Shown: positions 8,021-17,500 of the stretch, one piece after another
Layout: every line of letters begins with the position of its first letter
Position numbering within the stretch: the first letter of the stretch is position 1
Assembly (NCBI GenBank): GCA_015063545.1
Contig: SVTX01000009.1
Location: 1 to 57,037, forward strand
DNA from: Oscillospiraceae bacterium
Lineage (GTDB): Bacteria; Bacillota; Clostridia; Oscillospirales; CAG-272
Length of the DNA: 57,037 bases
Direction: 5' to 3'
Translations under genes and position numbers: made by a program
The notes under the pieces: generated by a model
Seen by the model: the letters and a program-made list of their open reading frames with translations, nothing else
Databases searched by the model: none
Told to the model about the DNA's origin: nothing

Positions 8021-9061
8021 TTATTCAATATATGTCTCGTAAAGGAAAACATGGTCGTTATGACGGTCAGGCTTTGCGGGTGCGTTACTTGTTACTACGA
8101 TGTATTCGTCACCGTTATCTGCCTTCGCGTAAGAAACAAGACACTGTCCGGATGTGTCGTAGTCGGTAAATCCGGACTTTCCTGCTTTTATCGTTGCGTT
8201 ATCGGGGCTTATCTGACCCTCGCCCAGATCATGTACAAGTAAAGCGTTGTAGAAAACACTGCCTTCTCCGGGTCTGAAGTGACTGCCGGGTACGCACTTG
8301 AGAGACGTAAGAATCTCTGCGCAGAAGGTGTTCTTCATAGCGTAAGACATGATAGTTGCGATATCTTTACATGTCGTGTAATGATAGATGTGGTGAAGTC
8401 CCGTGCAGTTCTGAAACAGGGTGGTACTTTGGGAAAGTCCCAGGCTCTTTGCTTTTTCGTTCATGAGCTTAACAAAGTTCGCTTCGCTTCCTGCTATGTA
8501 TTCTGCAAGCGTTACACATGCAATGTTATCGGATCTGAGTATCATAGCGTACATAAGCTCCTTGACCGTGAGCTTTTCGCCTGCCTTGAAGCCGTAGCCG
8601 GAGGACTCTTCCGCTTCCATTCGTTCCTGTACTTCCTTGGAAATTGTGAGAATTTCGTTAAGCGCAGCTTCACTGGTAAGATTTTCATATACGGTGATAA
8701 GAGTCATTACCTTTGTCATGGACGCGGGGTACATAACTGTTTCTGCCTGTCTTGAAGCAACTATTTTGTTGTCCGTCACGTTTAGTACGACTGCGCGTTC
8801 GGATTTGATCGTGTGAGTTTCAATGACGACAGAATTTTCTGCAAATGTGGGGGTAGAGAAACTGAAATTCTGACGGAAAGGATATTTTGTCGTCGTAGCT
8901 TCCTGCTTAGATCCGACGATTCCGGTGCCGCCTGAAAAAGGCTTGGCAACGATTAAAAACAGCGACATTACAATAGCAAATACTATCAACGCGGCAATAA
9001 CTATGATCAGCGCGCCAAGCATTCCGTCGCTTATAAGCTTTGAGTTGTTTTTCTTTGACAT
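8021..9061 (-). CDS. D-alanyl-D-alanine carboxypeptidase (S11, DacA/PBP5-like)
   Basis: A 346-residue penicillin-binding protein that removes the terminal D-Ala from peptidoglycan stem peptides. An N-terminal hydrophobic segment (about residues 14-38) exports or anchors it. The three active-site motifs are clear: S114-M-T-K117, S177-D-N179 and K295-S-G. The usual C-terminal beta domain and amphipathic anchor of PBP5 are missing, as the chain ends about 50 residues after the KSG motif; membrane attachment would then come from the N-terminal segment. GGAGG lies 8 nt before the ATG and a TTGACA/TAGAAT promoter just upstream. Could serve vegetative wall maturation or sporulation (DacB/DacF); sequence alone does not separate them. 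Confidence 0.93.
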   Translation of the reverse strand: MSKKNNSKLISDGMLGALIIVIAALIVFAIVMSLFLIVAKPFSGGTGIVGSKQEATTTKYPFRQNFSFSTPTFAENSVVIETHTIKSERAVVLNVTDNKIVASRQAETVMYPASMTKVMTLITVYENLTSEAALNEILTISKEVQERMEAEESSGYGFKAGEKLTVKELMYAMILRSDNIACVTLAEYIAGSEANFVKLMNEKAKSLGLSQSTTLFQNCTGLHHIYHYTTCKDIATIMSYAMKNTFCAEILTSLKCVPGSHFRPGEGSVFYNALLVHDLGEGQISPDNATIKAGKSGFTDYDTSGQCLVSYAKADNGDEYIVVTSNAPAKPDRHNDHVFLYETYIE

Positions 9062-9095
9062 TTATATGTATCCTCCGTGCATTTTGACTACAATA

Positions 9096-9124
9096 ATTCT
9101 ATCATAAAAAACATACGTTGTCAA
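9096..9124 (-). promoter_or_regulatory. Sigma-A promoter of the dac gene
   Basis: Minus-strand TTGACA, 17 bp, TAGAAT, about 30 nt before the ATG. Confidence 0.75.
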
Positions 9125-9157
9125 TATGTAGTATGCTTTTTTGCTCAGTAAAAAAAT

Positions 9158-9187
9158 AAAAAGCGCGGTGTGCAACCCGCGCTTTTT
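9158..9187 (-). terminator. Terminator of secG
   Basis: Stem AAAAAGCGCGG/CCGCGCTTTTT right after the secG stop, followed on the minus strand by a U-rich tract (TTTTTATTTTTTT). Confidence 0.9.
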
Positions 9188-9195
9188 ATCTATCA

Positions 9196-9489
9196 TCAGT
9201 GTGTTACGATATAGAAGTACATTACAAGAACCATGATTGCAAAAAGTATGCTGATAATGGTTGTTGCGATAGTCATCTTCTTTTCGTTGCTTGCAGCCTT
9301 GGACTTTCCAAAGAATGTTTCAGCCGCGCCTGCGATGGTTCCCGAAAGACGCTTGTCTTTTCCGGACTGGAAGAGAACGAGAACTATAAGTGCTACTGCC
9401 AATATAAGAAGAACTATGCCCATTATGAATTGGGGAACACTCAAACCGAGAATGGGCTTTGCAGCTGCTGTTGTAAGTAAACCGATCAT
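9196..9489 (-). CDS. secG: Preprotein translocase subunit SecG
   Basis: A 97-residue membrane protein, the small accessory subunit of the SecYEG channel. Two transmembrane helices (about residues 14-34 and 73-95) flank a cytoplasmic loop with the family's LFQSGKDKRLSGTIAGAAETFFGKSK pattern, seen in parts as FQSGKDKRLSG and ETFFGKSKA. I chose ATG 9489 because AAGGAGG lies 9 nt upstream; longer readings into the leader have no site. A strong promoter lies about 100 nt upstream. It is a single gene, transcribed away from the GH36-like gene. Assignment is firm despite the small size. Confidence 0.92.
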   Translation of the reverse strand: MIGLLTTAAAKPILGLSVPQFIMGIVLLILAVALIVLVLFQSGKDKRLSGTIAGAAETFFGKSKAASNEKKMTIATTIISILFAIMVLVMYFYIVTH

Positions 9490-9590
9490 TTTTTCGACCT
9501 CCTTGCTACTCATTGATAACATTGTCCGGATACCAGTTTTCATTGCCAAAGCGCAACAAAAACAGTGTTTCCGAAACACATACTGCAGAC

Positions 9591-9619
9591 ATTATATCAC
9601 ACAAAAAATAAAATTGCAA
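9591..9619 (-). promoter_or_regulatory. Sigma-A promoter of secG
   Basis: Minus-strand TTGCAA, 17 bp, TATAAT, leaving a leader of about 95 nt. Confidence 0.75.
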
Positions 9620-9742
9620 TAGGAATTTCAAAAAATATCAAAAAAATATTGAACGAAATGTTAATTTAAAATGTGGCAAAAATTAACAAGTACGGTACAT
9701 TTGGGCACAAGTACCAAAAAGACATAAATTATATATAATCTA

Positions 9743-9771
9743 TTGCAATTTACGGAACTTTGTGATACAAT
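9743..9771 (+). promoter_or_regulatory. Sigma-A promoter of the GH36-like gene
   Basis: TTGCAA, 17 bp, TACAAT, about 60 nt before the ATG. A nearby GGTAC...GTACC dyad (about 9694-9714) could bind a regulator. Confidence 0.6.
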
Positions 9772-9836
9772 ATAGATGTATATTCTTTTTTGAAGTACGA
9801 TTACCGACTATTTGCAAACATGCAAGGAGGATAATT

Positions 9837-11453
9837 ATGATAAGAGACATTAAAGCTGCTGCAGCATTTTACACGTCGAACGGCATTAAGGCTGACAGCG
9901 CACAGAACCCCAAGCTTGCTCAGTACCGCATAGAGCACGAAGAAGATACTTACAACTTGTATATAACATCGAAGTACGTTCCCGCGGGAGTATCTGTAAG
10001 AATTCCCGTTGAGACGGATGTCAGCGACACTGTGTTTATGAACGGATTTCAGTCGGCAACAGAGAGCCGCGAGCGCGGAGTAGTTGCAAAAATGAGCAAG
10101 GTCTCAACCGTTACGGAGTACATGCATCAAAAGCATTCTCAAAAGACGGGCGGAGATTATGACTTTGTTCCGTATAAGAACAAGCCGGGTATAACTCACG
10201 GTTTCTCATACTGTTATTTCAGACAGGGAAACAAAATAAGACTTTTTGCTTCGCTTGACGAGTCCACAGGATACACTGTGTTCAAGTACGATGCGTGGAG
10301 TGGAGTTCTTAAGGTCTCCAAGGACGTTACGGGAGTTCAAAAATTTGATAATTATAAGGCTATGTCGCTGTTCGAGGCAGAGGGAAGCGAGCAAGAGGTG
10401 TTTGAAAAATGGTTCAGCCTTCTCGCTAAAAGCGAAAACGCGCCTGCGGAAAGATTGGTCGGATATTCCACCAAAAAGCTTGCTTCTATAAATGAGGATA
10501 TAGTTTGTGAAAAGATAAACAGTATGTCGGAGTTTCCCACCGTGCCTAATATTTTCCTTGTGGAAGGCAAGTATTGTGAGGAGGGCGATTGGCTTAGATA
10601 CAGCCGCCGTAATTTCCCGATAGGAATGCGCGAGATATCCGATCTGATAAAGGAAAAGAACATGCTTTCGGGTATTGCTATATCTCCTTTTACGGTTGAT
10701 GAAAAATCCGGTGTTTTCAAAAACCACGGTGATTGGATACTCCGAATGCCCGATGGACGTTTTTGTAAGACCAAGGATGACAAATATATATTGGACAGTT
10801 CCAATACGGCTGTGCGCGAGTATGTCAGAGAGGTTCTCCACACGATACTCTTTATGTGGGGATTCGATCTTGTAAAGCTTGACAATCTGTACACGGCAGG
10901 AGTACTTCCTACCGACGGAAAGAGCCGCGGCGAGCTCATGTGTGACGCTATGAAGTTCTTGCGCGAATGTTGCGGAGGAAAGCTCATGTACGCTTCCGAC
11001 GTACCGCTTATGCCCGCATTTGGAATAGCAGACTATTGCTCTATAAGCTGTGGTGCAGTATCCGATAACGTTCCCAATATACTTTATTCCAAGAAGTTTT
11101 ACAGAGAGAGCGCGTCGGTCAAAAATGCTTCCGCAGATATCGTGTTCAGAAGAATGCTCGACAAAAGAGCATTCCTTAACGCACCCTGCGAGGTGTCTCT
11201 TTATGACAAGGATTTCTTCTTGGACGGCAATTTGAACAGCGCGGAACAAAACGTTCTTACTACGCTTGAGGGATTGTTTTCATCCGTACTCATAACGACG
11301 GACGACGTAACGAAGTACAATCAAAAGCAAAAGCGCAAATTTAAGAAGATGTGCTCGTTGACTACGGCAACGGATATCCGTATTCGTCGCGTTCCGTCAG
11401 GACACATGATAGGTTACAGACATGCCGGAAAGAGTTACGTTATTAAGTTCTGA
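9837..11453 (+). CDS. GH36-like alpha-galactosidase family protein
   Basis: A 538-residue predicted glycoside hydrolase. The first ~220 residues look like a beta-rich N-terminal domain; the rest fits a TIM barrel of the GH36/clan D type. Family-like signatures are EGKYCEEGDW (the loop before the first barrel helices), SGIAISPF, the HGDWIL segment, LDSSNTAVREYV and then FDLVKLDNLY, where Asp349 would be the nucleophile. It has no signal peptide, so it is probably cytoplasmic. It is shorter than most GH36 enzymes (about 700 residues) because the C-terminal domain is small, and the acid/base region (ADYCSISCGAVSDN) is divergent, so substrate is uncertain. The ATG at 9837 follows AAGGAGG by 6 nt. 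No sugar transporter is adjacent. Confidence 0.65.
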   Translation: MIRDIKAAAAFYTSNGIKADSAQNPKLAQYRIEHEEDTYNLYITSKYVPAGVSVRIPVETDVSDTVFMNGFQSATESRERGVVAKMSKVSTVTEYMHQKHSQKTGGDYDFVPYKNKPGITHGFSYCYFRQGNKIRLFASLDESTGYTVFKYDAWSGVLKVSKDVTGVQKFDNYKAMSLFEAEGSEQEVFEKWFSLLAKSENAPAERLVGYSTKKLASINEDIVCEKINSMSEFPTVPNIFLVEGKYCEEGDWLRYSRRNFPIGMREISDLIKEKNMLSGIAISPFTVDEKSGVFKNHGDWILRMPDGRFCKTKDDKYILDSSNTAVREYVREVLHTILFMWGFDLVKLDNLYTAGVLPTDGKSRGELMCDAMKFLRECCGGKLMYASDVPLMPAFGIADYCSISCGAVSDNVPNILYSKKFYRESASVKNASADIVFRRMLDKRAFLNAPCEVSLYDKDFFLDGNLNSAEQNVLTTLEGLFSSVLITTDDVTKYNQKQKRKFKKMCSLTTATDIRIRRVPSGHMIGYRHAGKSYVIKF

Positions 11454-11462
11454 TTGAATTTG

Positions 11463-11494
11463 AAAGATCCTTTCCTGTAATGGAAGGGATCTTT
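11463..11494 (+). terminator. Terminator after the GH36-like gene
   Basis: Stem AAAGATCCTTTCC/GGAAGGGATCTTT (one G-U pair) and a short U tract (TTTTG). It separates the GH36-like gene from the large lipoprotein gene 24 nt later; some readthrough is likely because I see no promoter in that gap. Confidence 0.65.
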
Positions 11495-11518
11495 TGTCAT
11501 TAGTAATGGAGAAAAATT

Positions 11519-14500
11519 ATGAAGAGAATTATCTTAATGTTAGCTACATGTGCAATAATAAGTGTGCTTTGCCTTGTAGGATGTAGCAAAAGGGATAAAA
11601 CACAGAAAATCACGGAAAGTAGTACGTCAACACCTACGCAAAGCGTGACAAACACACCGGGCGAGGATAAGTCTGACAAGTCTACAGAAAAGCCAACGGA
11701 GCAGGGAACGGAAGATGTTTCCGATAGCCCCACTGAAGATCCTACCGAATTGCCTACGGAAGATACCACGGAAAAACCAACCGAAAAACCTGATGAGCCT
11801 CATGTTTGCAAGAGATACAGATGGGTAGTGGTGCGTGAATCGACTTGCAGTACAAAGGGAGAAGGAAATTTTGTCTGTGAATGCGGTCAGATTGTGGAAA
11901 CTTTGGAAATTGATATGCTTGAGCACACATGGACAGACGCTACTTGCGAAAAAGCCAAGACGTGTTCCGCTTGTGGTAAGACATACGGAGCGCCACTTGG
12001 GCATACTTGTACAGAAGCAACCTGTACGTCTCCTAAAATATGTACTGTTTGTAATGCAGAAGTCGGAGAGGCGCTCGGTCATAGATATAATTCGGAAGTG
12101 ACAGCGCCCACATGCACGGATGCAGGTTATACGACATATACGTGTTCGGTTTGTGGAGATGCTTACTTGTCTGATGAGGTTGAGGCGCGAGGTCATGCAT
12201 GGATGGGAGCAACTTGTACCGTTCCTAAGACGTGCCGTGTTTGCAACGCAACAGAGGGCGAAGCAATCGGGCACAGACATGAATCGGTTGTTACTCTCCC
12301 GACGTGCACGGAAGGTGGATACACTACTTATATTTGTTATGCTTGCGGAGATATTTACATAGCAGATGAAGTTGACGCTGTTGGGCATACGGTAAAGGAA
12401 ATTGTCGCTATCCCCGCAACTTGTATACAAACAGGTCTTACGTCCGGCGCAGAGTGTTCTGTGTGCGGCGAAATACTCATACCGCAAGAAGAAGTTGACG
12501 CTCTTGGGCACAGTCATGAAGCAACAGTGACTGAACCCACGTGCACGGCAGGCGGCTACACGATTTATATGTGTTATGCCTGCGGTGATAATTACGTATC
12601 GGATGAGGTAGAGGCGCTTGGACACACCTGGACAGATGCGGATTGCACCGCCCCTAAGACATGTTCAATTTGTGCGGAGACCGAAGGCGAGTCACTTGGT
12701 CATAATTATAGCGCAGTCGAAATCAAGCCTACCTGTACCGAGGGGGGATATACAACACATACATGTTCCGCTTGCGGTGATGTTTATGTGACTGATGGAG
12801 TTGACGCTCTCGGACATGTAGCAAAAGAAATCCCCGCAATAGATGCAACTTGTACAGAAAAAGGTTTTACAGAAGGCTCCAAGTGTTCTGTTTGTAATGA
12901 AATACTTATTGTACAGGAAGAAATTCCAGCACTTGGTCACAATTATGAAACAACAGTGACAGTGCCTACGTGTACAGATATAGGCTATACAACTCATACG
13001 TGCTTCGTTTGTGGCTATACTTATATTTCGGATGAGGCAGAGGCACTTGGACACATCTGGACAGATGCCGATTGCATAACTCCAAAGACCTGCTCTGTTT
13101 GCGCAGAAACAGAGGGCGAGGCTCTTGGACACAGTTACGGCATAGCAGTAACAGAGCCAACCTGTACAGAAATAGGTTATACGACATATACGTGTTCTAT
13201 TTGTAATCATGCTTATATGTCAGATGAAACAGAGGCACTCGGCCATGCTTGGACGGATGCCGATTGTACAACACCAAAGACATGCTCCGTTTGTGGAGAA
13301 ACCGAAGGAAATGCACTTGGTCATAGCTATGAGGCGACAGTTACAGCGCCGACGTGCACTCAAAGCGGTTACACAACTTATACGTGTGCAGTATGCGGTG
13401 ATACATATATATCCGATGAAACCGATGCCATCGGACACATCGGGGAAAACGTAGTAATCGAGAATATTATAGATCCCACCTGTACGGAAAGCGGCTGTTG
13501 GGATATGGTAACATATTGTGTTGCATGCGACACCGAACTGGACAGACAGATAGTTCCCCTCCAAGCACTTGGACATTTCTTTGAAAATGCGACTTGCACC
13601 AAGCCTAAAACCTGTTATGTATGTGGTGAAACAGAAGGGGAGGCCATGGGTCACACCGAAGTAATCGATGAGGCAGTAGCTCCTGACTGCGAGAACACAG
13701 GTCTTACAGAAGGTAAGCACTGCTCGGTATGTGAAGAAGTTCTCGTAGCTCAGACAGTAGTTGATGCTCTTGGACACACTTGGGCAGGTGCAGATTGCAC
13801 CAAACCGCAAACATGCTCGGTGTGTGGCGCAGTTAACGGTGATGCACTTGGACATACTGAAGTGGTTGACGAGGCAGTAGCGCCCACATGTACGGCTACA
13901 GGTCTTACAGAAGGCAAGCACTGCTCGGTATGTGAAGAAGTTCTCGCAGCTCAGACAGTAGTTGATGCTCTTGGACACACTTGGGTAGGTGCAGATTGCA
14001 CCACACCGCAAACATGCTCGGTGTGTGGCGCAGTTAACGGTGATGCACTTGGACATACTGAAGTGGTTGACGAGGCAGTAGCTCCCACATGTACAGAGAC
14101 AGGTCTTACAGAAGGTAAGCACTGCTCTGTATGTGGAGAAGTCCTTGTAGCGCAGAACGTAGTTGACGCTCTCGGTCATACCGAAGTAATCGACGCGGCA
14201 AAAGCTCCCACATGTACAGAAACAGGTCTTACGGAAGGTAAGCACTGCTCTGTATGTGAAGCAGTCCTCGTAGCTCAAACAGTAGTTGACGCTCTCGGTC
14301 ATACCGAGGTAGCAGATGCAGCTGTAGCAGCAACATGTACAACAACAGGTCTTACCGCAGGTAAACACTGTTCGGTATGTGAAGAAGTTATCGTGGCTCA
14401 GGAAACAGTCGCAGCTCTCGGTCATACCGAGGTAGTTGACGCGGCAAAAGCTCCCACATGTACAGAAACAGGTCTTACAGAAGGTAAGCACTGCTCCGTA

Positions 14501-17500
14501 TGTGAAGAAGTTCTCGTAGCACAGGAAACAGTCGCAGCTCTCGGTCATACCGAGGTAGTTGACGCGGCAAAAGCTCCCACATGTACAGAGACAGGTCTTA
14601 CAGAAGGTAAGCACTGTTCTGTATGTGAAGAAGTCCTCGTAGCTCAGACAGTAGTTGACGCTCTCGGTCACACCGAAGTTGTTGACGCAGCTAAGGCGCC
14701 TACATGTACAGAAACAGGTCTTACAGAAGGTAAGCACTGCTCTGTATGTGAAGAAGTCCTCGTAGCTCAAACAGTAGTTGACGCTCTCGGTCACACCGAA
14801 GTTGTTGACAACGCAGTAGCTCCCACATGTACAGAAACAGGTCTTACAGAAGGTAAGCACTGCTCCGTATGTGAAGAAGTTCTCGTAGCGCAGGAAGTAG
14901 ACCCCGCGCTTGGACACACATACGCATCGGATTGCGATTCTGTTTGCGACAGCTGCGGATACGTAAGAGACGCGGTAGCAGAGCACACCTACGATAGCAT
15001 TTGTGATGGCGAATGTAATAGCTGCGGTGAGATCCGTGAGGCGGAACATCCGTCATTTGAGACCAAATATGCCGACAAGAATACCCACAACGTATGTTGT
15101 GAGGTATGCGGCGAGGTCATATCCGGCGCAGAGCACACGTATTCGGCCGGTGAGTGCACGGTTTGCGGAGCAACGAGCGCTGAGGCGATAGATCTTCTTG
15201 ACTTCACAATAGACGTTGAGCCGGGCAGGGACGTTGTCGTACTTCAGCTCACAGATACGCAGATAGTTGATTCCTCTCAGGCAAGATCCGAGAGCAGACT
15301 TGACGACGCGGCGGACGCCGCATGGGCTCCTGAAAAGGTTCAGTCGGTATGCTACGATTATATATCCCGAGCAGTACAAAAGTCATCTCCGGACTTCATA
15401 TTCATTTCCGGAGACATAGTGTACGGAGAATTTGACGACAACGGAAGTCAGCTCCAAGCGCTTGTTAATTATATGGATTCCTTTGAGATTCCGTGGGCTG
15501 CGGTTTACGGAAACCACGATAACGAATCAAAGATGTCTCCTACCTGGCAGAACGCGGTGCTCGCGCAAAGCAAGTACGGTATGTTTAAAAAGGGCGATAC
15601 CGACGGAAACGGAAACTACACCGTGGGTATTTTGCAGGGCGGAGAGCTCACCAGAGTGTTCTATATGATGGATTCCAATGGATGTAAGAATTTCACGCTT
15701 GATGCCGAACAGTACGGAATCATAAAGACACAGGGCTTTACGCAGGCGCAGGTTGATTGGCTTGCGGCAAGAATGCAGAGCTTAAAAGATCAGCTTGGCG
15801 GCAGAGTTGTTCCTTCGTCAATGGTTTACCACGTGCCCAGTAAGGAATTTTATCAGGCGGTACAAAAGTACACCGCGCAGGCATCGACCTTTACCATAAA
15901 CGATGAGGTCGTAGGCGACTACGGCGATAGCGGAACCTACGGCGCAAGCCTGAGTGGCGCGTTTACGGCTCCGAGCACTTCGGACGGCATGACATACCTT
16001 GAGCTTTTGAAGGCGAACGGAGTTGACAGTGTGTTCGCAGGACACTACCATAGCACCAGCACAAGCGTTCTCTGGGAGGGAATACGCTGGACTATGGGAC
16101 TTAAGACCGGTACGTACGTCGACTATGCAACCTATAGCGGCTATTCGGTAACCGGCGGTACGCAGATAACATTTGGAGATTCGGTTAACGTAAAGCATCT
16201 GTATCACAACCCAAGACTTCAGCTCAAGATGAATGATTTGAATCACACGTGGGTTGCCGCTACTTGCACAACCCCAAAAACATGTTCTGTATGTCAGAAA
16301 ACAGTGGGCGAAGCGCTCGGTCACACCGAAGAAACAATCTCTGCAGTTGATGCTACCTGTACAGAAACAGGTTTGAGCGCAGGAGTTAAGTGTTCCGTTT
16401 GCAGCGAGATACTTACAGCGCAGGAAACTGTTCCCGCTACAGGTCACAGAACAATCACGCTCCCCGTGGTTGCCCCCACGTGTACGGAGAAGGGATCCAG
16501 CGGTGGTAAGCAGTGCACGCTTTGCGGAAATATAGTGGAACAACCCACAGAAGTTCCCGCGCTCGGACACGCGTGGAGCTTGCAGACAAACGGTTCTTAT
16601 AAATGCGTGACAGATGGCGGCTGCGGAGGTTCTACGGCTGTGCCTGCGACGTATTTTAATGCTACAACGCTTTCAGCACCGACCACGGGAAATACCGGAA
16701 GCATTGTAAACAATACAAGTTACGCTACTTTTTCCGGGAACGGCATACATCAATATCACAACGGTGCTCAGGAACGATATATAGTAGTTCATTACAGAAC
16801 AAGTAATATCGGTACGAATTATCTTGTAACCACATATTACGACTACGGTTATGACAGTGATGCTCTTGCGACTACAAATTATATAAAAGACGGGCAGTGG
16901 CATGCAGTAATAATAGACATGAAATATCCCGTATCTCATTCGGACAACCAAGTGGTTTACGGTATGGTTGTTGACAACCTCAGCAAAGGAGGAAGCGTGG
17001 ATATTGCAGGAATAACCACTTTTGCAGATCTTGCGGATGCTCAGGAATATGCACAGATAGCCGAAAGCGTTGAGCCCGGTGCGGCAGTGGCACCGGAGGT
17101 TGTTATCCCAAACAAAATAGCATCGTCGTATGATTCATTTTACATAGGAAGCACCGAAACGCTTTACGGTGGATATTCCGGCGGAAGCGTTGGAAGCGTT
17201 AATGTCACAGGTGTTGATAAAAACAACGGAAATCTGACAATGGAAAACGTATATGCCGGCACATCTCTTACATTGTGGGGATGGATAGGATACGATCAGC
17301 CGATAGCATCGTTTGGATATTACTTTGACGGTAATAGCGACGCGGTTAGAAGAAGTACGGCATTGAACGCTGAGGATGCGGTAATTGCTATTGGAAAAGA
17401 ACATGCCAAGAGATTCAAAATTGCGGCAGATACAACTTCTCTGGACGGAGGAGAGCATACCCTGACATTTGTTATTTGCTTTGCTAACGGACATATAGAG

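Noticed and set aside
13220-15049. A 609-codon Cys-rich antisense frame opposite the repeat stalk
   Set aside because: It repeats with the same period as the stalk, so it is just the other reading of the repeats, and has no signal peptide or ribosome site.
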